Part shown: piece after piece, positions 50,226 to 59,250 of the stretch
How positions within the stretch are numbered: the stretch's first letter is position 1
Layout: every line of letters starts with the position of its first letter
NCBI RefSeq assembly: GCF_015057245.1
Contig: NZ_SVET01000014.1
Location: 1 to 64,000 of the forward strand
Source: Pseudobutyrivibrio ruminis
Lineage (GTDB): Bacteria > Bacillota > Clostridia > Lachnospirales > Lachnospiraceae
Length of the DNA stretch: 64,000 nucleotides
Direction of reading: 5' to 3'
The notes under the pieces: generated by a model
The model's database searches: none
What the model was told of the DNA's origin: nothing
What the model saw: only the letters and a program-made list of their open reading frames with translations
Made by a program: the position numbers and the translations under genes

Positions 50226-51089
50226 TTAAGCCTTTCCAACTGAACCGAAAAGTTCCATCTTTTCTTTAACTGTTGCCTTGATAGCATCTGTACCAGGAGC
50301 TAAAAGCTTACGTGGATCGAAGCCCTTACCCTCAAGGTCCTTACCAGCCTCAATATATTTACGTGTAGCGTCAGCAAATGAAAGCTGGCACTCTGTGTTA
50401 ACGTTGATCTTTGAAACACCAAGCTCGATAGCCTTCTTGATCATATCAGCTGGGATACCTGTACCACCGTGAAGTACGAGTGGCATTGCACCTGTCTTCT
50501 GCTGAATAGCATCAAGTGTCTCGAAAGAAAGTCCCTGCCAGTTCTCTGGGTACTTACCGTGGATGTTACCGATACCTGCTGCAAGCATATCTACACCAAG
50601 GTCAGCGATTGTCTTGCACTCGTTAGGATCAGCACACTCGCCCATACCTACAACACCATCTTCTTCACCACCGATTGAACCAACTTCGCACTCGATAGAA
50701 AGGCCAAGTCCGTGAGCAACATTAACAAGCTCTGTAGACTTTGCAAGGTTCTCCTCGAATGGATAGTGTGAACCATCAAACATGATTGATGTGAAACCAG
50801 CTTTGATGCACTTGTAGCATCCTTCGTATGTACCGTGATCAAGGTGAAGTGCTACAGGAACTGTAATTCCGAGCTCCTCGTCCATAGCCTTAACCATAGC
50901 AGCTACTGTACCGAAGCCTGTCATGTACTTACCAGCACCCTCAGATACACCAAGAATTACAGGTGAGTTAAGCTCCTGAGCTGTAAGAAGAATGGCTTTT
51001 GTCCACTCAAGGTTATTAATGTTGAACTGACCAACTGCATAGTGGCCTGCTTTTGCTTTATCAAGCATTTCTTTTGCAGAAACTAACAT
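50226..51089 (-). CDS. fba: Class II fructose-bisphosphate aldolase
   Basis: Glycolytic enzyme that splits fructose-1,6-bisphosphate, zinc dependent. About 287 residues: LVSAKEMLDKAKAGHYAVGQFNINN at the N terminus; zinc ligands in ALHLDHGTYEGC, CEVGSIGGEEDG and LAAGIGNIHGKYP; LVLHGGTGIPADMIKKAIELGVSKINVNTE near the end. Start ATG 51089 follows GGAGG at 8 bases; the longer reading from 51173 runs through the promoter. In the SQ pathway proposed here, F6P from transaldolase would join glycolysis at this level. Confidence 0.96.
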   Translation of the reverse strand: MLVSAKEMLDKAKAGHYAVGQFNINNLEWTKAILLTAQELNSPVILGVSEGAGKYMTGFGTVAAMVKAMDEELGITVPVALHLDHGTYEGCYKCIKAGFTSIMFDGSHYPFEENLAKSTELVNVAHGLGLSIECEVGSIGGEEDGVVGMGECADPNECKTIADLGVDMLAAGIGNIHGKYPENWQGLSFETLDAIQQKTGAMPLVLHGGTGIPADMIKKAIELGVSKINVNTECQLSFADATRKYIEAGKDLEGKGFDPRKLLAPGTDAIKATVKEKMELFGSVGKA

Positions 51090-51144
51090 AATTATATCCT
51101 CCATATAATCGTTTTTGGGTTCTAAAGAACCCCATCTACCGCAA

Positions 51145-51173
51145 ATTTTAACATAACGTAAAATTCTATTCAA
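51145..51173 (-). promoter_or_regulatory. Promoter of fba
   Basis: Minus strand TTGAAT (51168-51173), 17-nt spacer, TAAAAT (51145-51150). The -35 overlaps the last codons of the lipid kinase gene. The leader contains a small GGGTTC/GAACCC hairpin (51115-51132 region). Confidence 0.7.
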
Positions 51174-52059
51174 TAGCTATTTCAAGGGCACTGTTCTCGT
51201 CTACGACGTTAACAACCTTATGATTGCCACCGAATTCTCCGTCCAATGTCCATGGGACATCTTCACTACATGTAAACTTTATTTCGCTGGTTTGGAAACT
51301 GTATACCATCTCTGAATCTGGAATAATACCAGTCATAAAGCCTAGGATTTCATTGAGCTCCATTGGGTTACGTGGCATTTTGATTAATGTTGCCTCAAAC
51401 ACACCATCGTTCAAACCAATATTTCCTCTTATGATACCCTGAAAACCACCGACAGACTTTGAATTAGTAATCATGCCATAAATAAACTCATCATAAATAA
51501 CATTGCCATCATACTCCACCTGCATGCGGAATGATGGTATATCGCGAAGCTGTTTAGCTCCTTCGATTATGTATGCAGCATGTCCTAGAAGATTCTTTAA
51601 ATCTTGTGATGTGGCATAAGAAACTTCTGTAAAAATACCAAATGCAGCCACATATACAAATGAATCTGAATTGAATCTACCTATATCACATGGAAATAGT
51701 TTATCAGAAACACTAATCTGCGCTGCATTTAACATGTTCTTATCTATACCAAGTGAATTTCCAAAATCATTTGTAGAGCCAGCTGGAATATATCCAATAG
51801 GCTTTCTTTCTGATGGAGCCAACTGCATCATACCAGTAACCACTTCATCAAGTGTTCCATCTCCACCAGAGCAAACGATTCTATCGAAATCCTTGGACTG
51901 TTCAATTGTCTGTCTTGTTGCATCGCCACCAGACTGTGTAATATGTACACTAACCTGATAGCCAGCCTTAATCATTATATCCAGAATGTCAGCCAGATGT
52001 TCTTTTATCTGCCCTTTACCAGAGCGTGGATTGATAATAAATAATAATCTTTTTGACAT
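51166..52059 (-). CDS. Diacylglycerol/lipid kinase (YegS/DagK family)
   Basis: A 297-residue cytoplasmic lipid kinase. LFIINPRSGKGQ (6-17) and the glycine-rich VCSGGDGTLDEVVTGM (61-76) with GYIPAGSTNDFGNSLGI are the nucleotide and catalytic motifs of the family. It may return diacylglycerol from lipoteichoic acid or glycolipid turnover to phosphatidate; substrate not certain. Follows the HPr-like gene by 18 bases. Confidence 0.92.
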   Translation of the reverse strand: MSKRLLFIINPRSGKGQIKEHLADILDIMIKAGYQVSVHITQSGGDATRQTIEQSKDFDRIVCSGGDGTLDEVVTGMMQLAPSERKPIGYIPAGSTNDFGNSLGIDKNMLNAAQISVSDKLFPCDIGRFNSDSFVYVAAFGIFTEVSYATSQDLKNLLGHAAYIIEGAKQLRDIPSFRMQVEYDGNVIYDEFIYGMITNSKSVGGFQGIIRGNIGLNDGVFEATLIKMPRNPMELNEILGFMTGIIPDSEMVYSFQTSEIKFTCSEDVPWTLDGEFGGNHKVVNVVDENSALEIAIE

Positions 52060-52077
52060 ATATCCCTCGATAATAAT

Positions 52078-52326
52078 TTATTTTGTAAGGAAATCAGCAA
52101 GTTCTGTGACAGCCTTTTCTTCATCATCTCCTGTAGCATCAATAACTACCTTTGATCCTGAAGCCAATACCAAACTCATCATACCCATAATACTTTTAGC
52201 ATTAACCTTCTTTTCATCCATCTCGAAATAGATTGAACTTCCAAACTGGTTAGCTAACTGCACAAGGTGTGCTATTGGTGTAGCTTCCATTGAATTTGTC
52301 ATCTGAATAGTAACTTCTTTTTGCAT
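52078..52326 (-). CDS. HPr-like protein lacking the PTS histidine (Crh-like)
   Basis: An 82-residue protein with the HPr fold pattern. The regulatory serine site is kept (KSIMGMMSL, Ser44, equal to HPr Ser46), but the active-site segment GIHARPA of HPr is SMEATPI here: the phospho-accepting His15 is replaced by Glu14, and Arg17 by Thr16. It therefore cannot act in sugar transport as HPr does, but can be a substrate of HPr kinase, like Crh of Bacillus (which has Gln at this place). It follows whiA, the same gene order as crh in Bacillus, and hprK is 4 kb upstream in the same cluster. The general HPr must be elsewhere in the genome. Confidence 0.88.
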   Translation of the reverse strand: MQKEVTIQMTNSMEATPIAHLVQLANQFGSSIYFEMDEKKVNAKSIMGMMSLVLASGSKVVIDATGDDEEKAVTELADFLTK

Positions 52327-52369
52327 GACGTCCTCCTGAAAAACTAAATAAAACCTAACGCTGGCCTTT

Positions 52370-53212
52370 TTATAACTGTTCTGCCATTTGAACCAGCTTT
52401 TTCAATCGATGATTAACTCCTGACTTGCCTATAGGTGAATCTAAGTACTGTCCCAAGGCTCCTAGCGGTGTGTCTGGGTTATCAAGTCTTACCTGAGCAA
52501 TTTCCTGTAGCTGTGGTGGCAATGTATCAAGCCCCAGCTTTTCATCCAAAAGATGAATTGCTTCGATTTGTCGAACAGCTGCATTAACTGTTTTGCCGAT
52601 GTTTGCTGTCTCGCAATTGACTTTTCGATTGATTGTGCCTCGCACCTCTTTAACTACCCTGATGTTTTCCAACTCCATTACTGAGTGAGCGGCTTCCATA
52701 ACACGTAATATTTCAACGATTTGTGCGCCTTCTTTAAGGTATACAACATATTTACCATTTCTGCTAACATATTTTGCTTCCACATCGAATGTGTTCATAA
52801 CCTTTGTTAGCTGCGAAGCCATAGCTTCTGTGTTGCATACAATCTCAAAATGATATCCCTTATTGGGATCTGAAATGGAGCCTGCCGCCAAAAACGCTCC
52901 TCGTATAAATGAACGCTTACAGCATGGCTGTTGGATAACTAAATCGTTTGCTATTTTGCTATCATCAGATAGCTTAAGCATTTTTTTAGTCTCCAATAAG
53001 ACATCAGTAGACAGTGCTGTGACATCTTTTCCTATATTAAGTGTTTTATTTAATAAAGTAAAGACTTTTCTGTTTAATGGTTCATCTGAATAGTTCTGAA
53101 ATGCATTTATTCCTTCCATAAGAAAAATGCCAGACATCTCTGCCACCATACAATGCCTACTTTTAGGAATAACAGAAAAGAGTTCCTCTTTTACATCTTT
53201 TGAAAATGACAA
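52370..53212 (-). CDS. whiA: DNA-binding protein WhiA
   Basis: A 280-residue protein with the WhiA layout: degenerate LAGLIDADG homing-endonuclease-like N-terminal part (about 20-200, with FIRGAFLAAGSISDPNKGYHFE) and a C-terminal helix-turn-helix (about 220-280, LPPQLQEIAQVRLDNPDTPLGALGQYL and GKSGVNHRLKKL). In Firmicutes WhiA affects chromosome segregation and cell division. Its start touches the rapZ stop (53213), so the two are coupled. Confidence 0.95.
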   Translation of the reverse strand: MSFSKDVKEELFSVIPKSRHCMVAEMSGIFLMEGINAFQNYSDEPLNRKVFTLLNKTLNIGKDVTALSTDVLLETKKMLKLSDDSKIANDLVIQQPCCKRSFIRGAFLAAGSISDPNKGYHFEIVCNTEAMASQLTKVMNTFDVEAKYVSRNGKYVVYLKEGAQIVEILRVMEAAHSVMELENIRVVKEVRGTINRKVNCETANIGKTVNAAVRQIEAIHLLDEKLGLDTLPPQLQEIAQVRLDNPDTPLGALGQYLDSPIGKSGVNHRLKKLVQMAEQL

Positions 53213-54085
53213 TTATTTTCCTCTCAAAGCATCCTTGCCTATATCACGATGCTCAATTTTAAGTCCATAAGACTCATCATGATTTAGTGCCTCAAAAATC
53301 TCATCTGCCAGGCATACACTTCTGTGTTTACCGCCTGTACAGCCAACTGCAATAACCAGCTGATTCTTTCCTTCTTTTATATAGTTAGGAATCAGGAACT
53401 TGATTAAGTCAGTTGTTTTCTCCAAGAAAATCTGAGACTCCTCATATTTTAAAACGAAATCCTTGATTGGCTGGTCGTTTCCTGTGAACGGCCTAAGATC
53501 TGTATCATAGTATGGATTTGGTAAGAATCGTACATCAAAAACCAAATCCGCATCTTCTGGGATTCCGTACTTAAAGCCAAATGAAATGATAGTCACGAAA
53601 AGGCTCTTGTAATCTGCATCATCAACAAATATCTTTTCAAGCTCTTCCTTTAACTCTCTTGTTAAAAGATGGGTTGTGTCGATAACATAGTCTGCCTCAT
53701 CACGCAAAAATCCGATAGATTCTCTTTCCTGCTGAATGCCTGCTGCAATTCTTTCTCTACCAGAAAGTGGATGATTACGTCTGGTCTCTTTGTATCGTTT
53801 AATTAACACATCATCCTCTGCATCCAAGAACAGAATAGAAAAATGTTTGTTGTCGTTGTCTAATTCCTGCAAAATATCCGGCAAAAGCTTCATAGCTCTA
53901 CCATTACGTACATCTATTCCAACAACAATCTTTTGATCAAAGGCGCCATTCTCAGCCAATTCAACAACGCTCTTTAACAATTGGATTGGAAGATTGTCCA
54001 TGCAATAGTAGCCCATATCCTCCAGCATTTTAAATGCTGTGTTTTTACCTGCACCTGACATTCCTGTTAGAATTAATAGCTTCAA
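53213..54085 (-). CDS. rapZ: RNase adapter / nucleotide-binding protein RapZ (YvcJ)
   Basis: A 290-residue P-loop protein: Walker A GMSGAGKNTA (8-17), DNLPIQLL, and the C-terminal sensor domain with TFGFKYG-like ISFGFKYGIPEDADLVFDVRFLPNPYY near 165-195 and VAVGCTGGKHRSV near 250. In Enterobacteria RapZ controls glucosamine-6-phosphate synthase mRNA; in Bacillus YvcJ affects competence. Overlaps murB by 4 bases. The glmR/yvcK gene that often lies between rapZ and whiA is absent here. Confidence 0.95.
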   Translation of the reverse strand: MKLLILTGMSGAGKNTAFKMLEDMGYYCMDNLPIQLLKSVVELAENGAFDQKIVVGIDVRNGRAMKLLPDILQELDNDNKHFSILFLDAEDDVLIKRYKETRRNHPLSGRERIAAGIQQERESIGFLRDEADYVIDTTHLLTRELKEELEKIFVDDADYKSLFVTIISFGFKYGIPEDADLVFDVRFLPNPYYDTDLRPFTGNDQPIKDFVLKYEESQIFLEKTTDLIKFLIPNYIKEGKNQLVIAVGCTGGKHRSVCLADEIFEALNHDESYGLKIEHRDIGKDALRGK

Positions 54086-55008
54086 TTTACGTTCCTCCCT
54101 ATAATTCGAACCTCTGGAACTAAATGAACTCCAAATTTATTAAATACTTTATCATTAACATCTGACATTAATTGTAAAACATCAGCTGCTGTTGCATCGC
54201 CCTTATTTACTACAAAGCCACAGTGTTTTTCTGAAACCTGGGCACCACCTACAGTATATCCACGCAATCCTGTGTCATCAATAAGCTTTCCAGCAAAATA
54301 TCCCTCTGGTCGCTTAAAAGTAGAACCTGCACTTGGGAAATTAAGTGGTTGCTTTTCAGTACGCTGCTGTCTGATTTCATCAATTCTAGCCTGTATTTCT
54401 TCTAGATTTCCTTGACTAAGCTTAAGCACAGCAGAAAGAACATATCCGCCATCTTCCATTAAAGATGAATGACGATACGACATTGATAATTCCTCTGGTG
54501 TAACAGTTTTCTGCTCCATTGATGGAGTAAGAATAAGGACTGATTCGATTATGTCCTTCATTTCCCCGCCATAGGCTCCTGCATTCATAAATACTGCACC
54601 ACCTATTGAACCTGGTATTCCTGATGCGAATTCCATTCCAGTAAGCCCTGCTTTTGCAGCTTTGTTAGCTACAGTTGAAAGCAAAGCACCTGCTTCTACA
54701 ACCACTGTATCACCATTGATTGTTATGTCATTTGATTGTTTACCAAGGGAAATAACAACACCTTCGATTCCCTCATCAGACACTAGCAAATTGCTTCCAT
54801 TTCCTATAACAATAAATGGAATCTCCTGCTCTTTAAGAAATTGAATTAAAGGAATAATAGAGGCATAATCCGGCTCGATATAAATATCGGCCGGACCTCC
54901 TATTCTAAAAGTCGTATGACTTTTCATTGCTTCCTCTAAAAGGATTAAAGATTTTGGAAATTGTGCTTTTAATTCTTCTGCTAATTTCTGGTATTTCTCA
55001 TTAAGCAT
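54082..55008 (-). CDS. murB: UDP-N-acetylenolpyruvoylglucosamine reductase
   Basis: Second committed step of peptidoglycan synthesis, NADPH dependent. A 308-residue type II (short) MurB: TTFRIGGPADIYIEP, VIGNGSNLLVSDEGIEGVVI and GIPGSIGGAVFMNAGAYGGEM bind FAD, catalytic Ser in FPSAGSTFKRP near 230, and VPEVRIIGR with catalytic Glu at the end. Overlaps the aminopeptidase gene by 8 bases. Confidence 0.96.
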   Translation of the reverse strand: MLNEKYQKLAEELKAQFPKSLILLEEAMKSHTTFRIGGPADIYIEPDYASIIPLIQFLKEQEIPFIVIGNGSNLLVSDEGIEGVVISLGKQSNDITINGDTVVVEAGALLSTVANKAAKAGLTGMEFASGIPGSIGGAVFMNAGAYGGEMKDIIESVLILTPSMEQKTVTPEELSMSYRHSSLMEDGGYVLSAVLKLSQGNLEEIQARIDEIRQQRTEKQPLNFPSAGSTFKRPEGYFAGKLIDDTGLRGYTVGGAQVSEKHCGFVVNKGDATAADVLQLMSDVNDKVFNKFGVHLVPEVRIIGRNVN

Positions 55009-56398
55009 ATTTAATAAACGCCTCGTATCCTAATAATGCTTCGTATAAATCAACCTTTGAAATAATCTCACATGGAGCGTGCATAGAAAGAACAGCAACA
55101 CCTGAGTCAATTACCTGCATGTTGTAATTGCCCATGATGTAGGCGATTGTTCCACCGCCACCCTGGTCTACCTTACCAAGCTCAGCTGTCTGCCAGAATA
55201 CATTGTCCTTGTCCATGATGTCACGAACCTCTGCAACATACTCAGCGGATGCATCGTTTGAACCACTCTTACCTCTAGCGCCTGTATACTTGTTAAATAC
55301 AAGACCACGTCCGAGATATGCTGCATTATTCTTTTCAAATGCCGATGCATAGTTTGGATCAAATGCTGCAGATACATCTGATGAAAGTACCTTGCAGTTT
55401 GTAAGTGCTCTGCGAAGCTTAAGCTCTGAATAATCACCTGTAAGATTGTAAAGCTCTGCGAAAATATTCTCGAAGAATCTAGATTCCATACCTGTTGCGC
55501 CTACAGAACCAATTTCTTCTTTATCTACAAGGAGGCAGCATGCTGTCTTCTTTAATTTTTCCTTGCAATCAATAAGTGCCATAAATGATGAGTAAGCACA
55601 TACTCTATCATCGTGACCGTATCCTAAGATCATTGAACGATCAAAACCAAAGTCTCTAGCTGGACCAGCTGGAACAACTTCGATTTCTGCTGAAATGAAA
55701 TCTTCTTCCTCAATATCGTACTTGTCTTTGAGAAGCTTAAGAATATTCTTCTTTACAGATTCCTTTTCCTTCTCGCCCTTTTTGTCAAAGCCTGGGATGC
55801 TTCCTACGATAACATTGAGGTCTTCACCTTCTACTACCTTTGCACCCTTCTTATCCATCTGGTCTGCCGCAAGGTGAATAAGTAAATCTGAAATACCAAA
55901 TACTGGGTCATTCTCATCCTCGCCTACGTTAACAGGCATTACTTCACCGCTCTTCTTTACAAGTACACCGTGAAGTGCAAGTGGAATAGTTACCCACTGG
56001 TATTTCTTGATACCGCCATAATAGTGAGTGTCAAGTAATGCGATATCTGAATCCTCGTATAATGGATTCTGCTTTAAATCCATTCTTGGGCTATCGATAT
56101 GAGCACCAAGAATGTTCATGCCAGACTCTAAATCCTCTGTACCTACGATAAATAAAGCAAGCTCCTTACCCTTATTTACAGCGTAAACCTTTTCTCCTGC
56201 TTTAAGCTTCTTACCACTTGCAATAGCTTCATCAAGATTCTTAAATCCTGCTTTTTCAGCCTTTTCTACAAAGAATGAAACACATTCTCTTTCTGTTTTG
56301 CATGTTGACAAGAACTTTCTATAGTCTTCTCCAAAGGCCATAACCTTTTTCTTATCGTTTTCTGAAGTATATTTACTCCAAGCATTCTTACGTTCCAT
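55001..56398 (-). CDS. M18-family aminopeptidase
   Basis: A 465-residue cytoplasmic zinc aminopeptidase. Family motifs: ILGAHIDSPRMDLKQNPLYED (His and Asp ligands), DTHYYGGIKKYQWV, CLLVDKEEIGSVGATGMESRF with the catalytic Glu pair, VLSSDVSAAFDPNY, and VAVLSMHAPCEIISKVDLYEA with the last His. It probably prefers acidic or aliphatic N termini, as M18 enzymes do. Located 14 bases after hprK; the partnership with wall genes around it has no evident functional basis. Confidence 0.94.
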   Translation of the reverse strand: MERKNAWSKYTSENDKKKVMAFGEDYRKFLSTCKTERECVSFFVEKAEKAGFKNLDEAIASGKKLKAGEKVYAVNKGKELALFIVGTEDLESGMNILGAHIDSPRMDLKQNPLYEDSDIALLDTHYYGGIKKYQWVTIPLALHGVLVKKSGEVMPVNVGEDENDPVFGISDLLIHLAADQMDKKGAKVVEGEDLNVIVGSIPGFDKKGEKEKESVKKNILKLLKDKYDIEEEDFISAEIEVVPAGPARDFGFDRSMILGYGHDDRVCAYSSFMALIDCKEKLKKTACCLLVDKEEIGSVGATGMESRFFENIFAELYNLTGDYSELKLRRALTNCKVLSSDVSAAFDPNYASAFEKNNAAYLGRGLVFNKYTGARGKSGSNDASAEYVAEVRDIMDKDNVFWQTAELGKVDQGGGGTIAYIMGNYNMQVIDSGVAVLSMHAPCEIISKVDLYEALLGYEAFIKYA

Positions 56399-56412
56399 AA
56401 GATTTGCATCTC

Positions 56413-57342
56413 CTATCCATTAATATTATTCTGAACTCGCCTGTAAAGCTCTTCAGCAGCATTATAGCCCATCTTCTTCTGACGATGGTTAACTGCGGCA
56501 GCCTCACAAATAATAGCGAGATTTCTACCTGGTCTGATTGGAAGTGAGTGACATGTTACATCAATTCCTAGAATATTCATATATTCATCTGTCATACCAA
56601 GACGGTCATATTCTTTTTCCTTTGACCAATCCTCAAGCTTAATAACTAAATCAATACGCTGCTCATCCTTTACAGCCTCAACACCATAAAGTGATTTAAC
56701 ATCGATAATTCCAATACCTCTAAGCTCAATAAGGTACTGTGTGATTGATGGTGCGCGTCCGTATAACCTTTCGTTGTTTGGACGACGAATCTCTACAACA
56801 TCGTCTGATACAAGTCTGTGACCACGACGGATAAGCTCCAATGCTGCCTCTGATTTACCTATTCCAGATTCACCAGTAATAAGCAAACCTTCACCATAAA
56901 CATCAACTAATACTCCGTGAATAGTTGTGTATGGTGCAAAGTCTTTATTTAAAGAATATATCAAAGCTGACATAAACTCTGATGTAGCACGATCAGTTCC
57001 TAATACAGGAACATTTGCCTTAACAGCTTCCTTGAGTAATATTTCTCCTGGCTTTTCACCTCTACAGAAAATTACACATGGAATATCATATGTTAATAAC
57101 TGTGCAAAGCTTTCTGCTTTTTCTTCATCTGTCTTTTTATTTAAGTACGCTGCTTCTACATTTCCAATAACCTGAATACGGCTTGAATCAAAATGCTCAT
57201 AAAATCCGTGTAGCTGAAGCGCTGGTCTATTGACATCTGCAACTGTTACCTGAGCCTCTTCAAGATTAAGCTCTGGTGTGAAATTGGTAAGATTAAATCT
57301 TTCCTGAATTGTTGCTACTGATACAAATTTATTATTTGCCAT
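56413..57342 (-). CDS. hprK: HPr kinase/phosphorylase
   Basis: Phosphorylates HPr and Crh at the regulatory serine when glycolytic intermediates are high, starting CcpA-mediated catabolite repression, and removes the phosphate when they are low. A 309-residue protein: N-terminal domain to about 130, His142 (TIHGVLVDVYG), P-loop GESGIGKS (157-164), SDDVVEI, and the HprK signature LIELRGIGIIDVKSLYG near 208-224. A Crh-like substrate is encoded 4 kb downstream in the same gene run. It starts 31 bases after uvrC. Confidence 0.96.
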   Translation of the reverse strand: MANNKFVSVATIQERFNLTNFTPELNLEEAQVTVADVNRPALQLHGFYEHFDSSRIQVIGNVEAAYLNKKTDEEKAESFAQLLTYDIPCVIFCRGEKPGEILLKEAVKANVPVLGTDRATSEFMSALIYSLNKDFAPYTTIHGVLVDVYGEGLLITGESGIGKSEAALELIRRGHRLVSDDVVEIRRPNNERLYGRAPSITQYLIELRGIGIIDVKSLYGVEAVKDEQRIDLVIKLEDWSKEKEYDRLGMTDEYMNILGIDVTCHSLPIRPGRNLAIICEAAAVNHRQKKMGYNAAEELYRRVQNNING

Positions 57343-57373
57343 AAAAACCTCCCATCTACTGAAAATTCATAGA

Positions 57374-59245
57374 CTATTTTAGCTCATTTTCTGCGGAATT
57401 AATAGGGTGAAAGTAATTGTATACATTCTCTGCTGCTTCTTTACTCATAGATTCTGTATCCATCAAATCTTCCACTGTGGCATTTGCCATTTTTTCTGCA
57501 GAAATATATTTTTTCATAAGGGCCTTGCGTCTCTTTGGTCCAATGCCCTCAATATCATCAAGAAAACTTCTAACCTGTCCTTTGCTTCTGAGGCTACGAT
57601 GATATTCTATTGCAAATCGATGTGCTTCATCCTGAAGTCTTGTAATTAACTGGAAGCCCTCAGAATGTGTATCTATAGGTATTTCTTCATCCTTATAATA
57701 TAGGCCTCTGGTTCTATGGTGATCATCCTTTACCATACCTGCTATAGGAATATGAAGGCCTAGCTCCGCCATAACCTGCTCTGCAATGTGCACCTGTCCT
57801 TTACCACCATCCATCATTATAACATCAGGGAATTTGGTAAAGCTGTCTTCTATTACACCGCCATTTTCTTCAAGTTCTTCTAGGCCATGAGAAAAACGAC
57901 GAGTCAGCACCTCATGCATAGATGCGTAATCATTTGGACCTTCAACGGTTTTGATTTTGAATTTACGATAATCCGAGCGCTTTGGCTTACCTTTTTCAAA
58001 TACTACCATTGAGCCAACTGATTGGAATCCTGAAATATTTGAAATATCGTATGCCTCCATTCTGCTTGCTCCTGGAAGTCCTAATATATCCGCTATTTCC
58101 TTCATGGCTCCAATTGTGCGGCCCTCTTCTTTTTTGATTTTTTCTCTATCCTGATCCAAAACCATCTGAGCATTTTTAGCCGCAAGTTCAACAAGCTTTT
58201 CCTTGGCTCCACGCTTAGGAGTTCTTATGTATACTCTGGAACCTTTTTTATTTGTAAGCCATGTTTCAATTAATTCCGATTCAGTCATTTCAAACTGAAC
58301 AAATATTTCTCTAGGGATAAAAGGTGTACCTGTGTAGTAATCCTTAAGGAAGTATTCAAGCAAATCTTCATCTGTATCATCCACGCGAACATTAATAAAG
58401 AAATGCTCTCTACCAATCATTTTGCCACCGCGAATAAAGAACACCTGAACAACTGCATCCTCTTTGCCCTTCGCCATAGCAATGATATCTCTATCCTCTC
58501 CATCAAGCTGGGTAGCTTTCTGTCTTCCTGCACAGGCCTTAACTGACTCAATTAAATCTCTGTAAAGTGCAGCTTTCTCATAATCCATATCCTCTGATGC
58601 TGCAAGCATTTTTCTTTGAAGATCTTTTATTGTATCGGCGTAATCTCCATTTAAAAACTCGATTACTTTTTCTACGTTTTTACGATACTCTTCCACTGGA
58701 ACATTTCCCTGGCAAGGGCCTAAGCACTGACCAATATGATAGTTCAAGCACGGTCTGTTCTTACCAAAATTTTCTGGAAGCTTTTGGGAACAGGTTCGTA
58801 TCTTATATAGTTTTTGAACTAGCTCAATAGTGTCGTGAACAGCTCCTGCAGATGTGAATGGGCCAAAAAACTTACTACCATTCTTTTTCATCCTTCTAGA
58901 AAACAGCACCCTTGGATATGCTTCCTGTAAAGTAACCTCAATATATGGGTAAGTCTTATCATCGCGAAGCATAGTATTATATTTCGGACGATATTCCTTT
59001 ATTAAATTACATTCTAAAATAAGAGCCTCTAATTCAGAGTCAGTGACTATAAACTCAAAATAATCAATATTTGCCACCATCTGCTTTTTCTTGAGGCCCT
59101 CATCATGGCTTGGTTGAAAGTATTGTCTCACTCTATGACGAAGAGACAATGCTTTACCTACATATATAATTTCATCATTTTTCCCGTGCATTAGATAAAC
59201 TCCCGGTTGATCCGGGAGTTTACTAAGGTCTTTTTCAGTTACCAT
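57374..59245 (-). CDS. uvrC: UvrABC system protein C
   Basis: Makes both incisions in nucleotide excision repair. A 623-residue protein: GIY-YIG nuclease (about 12-92, GVYLMHGKNDEIIYVGKALSLRHRVRQYF), cysteine segment near 155-190, UVR motif (about 203-238, DLQRKMLAASEDMDYEKAALYRDLI), UvrC RNase H-like domain (about 380-540, GASRMEAYDISNISGFQSVGSMVVFEKG and DVIMMDGGKGQV), and helix-hairpin-helix at the end (IEGIGPKRRKALMKKY). Starts 5 bases after ftsH. Confidence 0.97.
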   Translation of the reverse strand: MVTEKDLSKLPDQPGVYLMHGKNDEIIYVGKALSLRHRVRQYFQPSHDEGLKKKQMVANIDYFEFIVTDSELEALILECNLIKEYRPKYNTMLRDDKTYPYIEVTLQEAYPRVLFSRRMKKNGSKFFGPFTSAGAVHDTIELVQKLYKIRTCSQKLPENFGKNRPCLNYHIGQCLGPCQGNVPVEEYRKNVEKVIEFLNGDYADTIKDLQRKMLAASEDMDYEKAALYRDLIESVKACAGRQKATQLDGEDRDIIAMAKGKEDAVVQVFFIRGGKMIGREHFFINVRVDDTDEDLLEYFLKDYYTGTPFIPREIFVQFEMTESELIETWLTNKKGSRVYIRTPKRGAKEKLVELAAKNAQMVLDQDREKIKKEEGRTIGAMKEIADILGLPGASRMEAYDISNISGFQSVGSMVVFEKGKPKRSDYRKFKIKTVEGPNDYASMHEVLTRRFSHGLEELEENGGVIEDSFTKFPDVIMMDGGKGQVHIAEQVMAELGLHIPIAGMVKDDHHRTRGLYYKDEEIPIDTHSEGFQLITRLQDEAHRFAIEYHRSLRSKGQVRSFLDDIEGIGPKRRKALMKKYISAEKMANATVEDLMDTESMSKEAAENVYNYFHPINSAENELK

Positions 59246-59250
59246 ATAAA

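Noticed and set aside
51115..51132. Terminator in the fba leader (GGGTTC/GAACCC hairpin)
   Set aside because: The stem is followed by A residues, not T, on the coding strand, and the fba promoter lies directly upstream.
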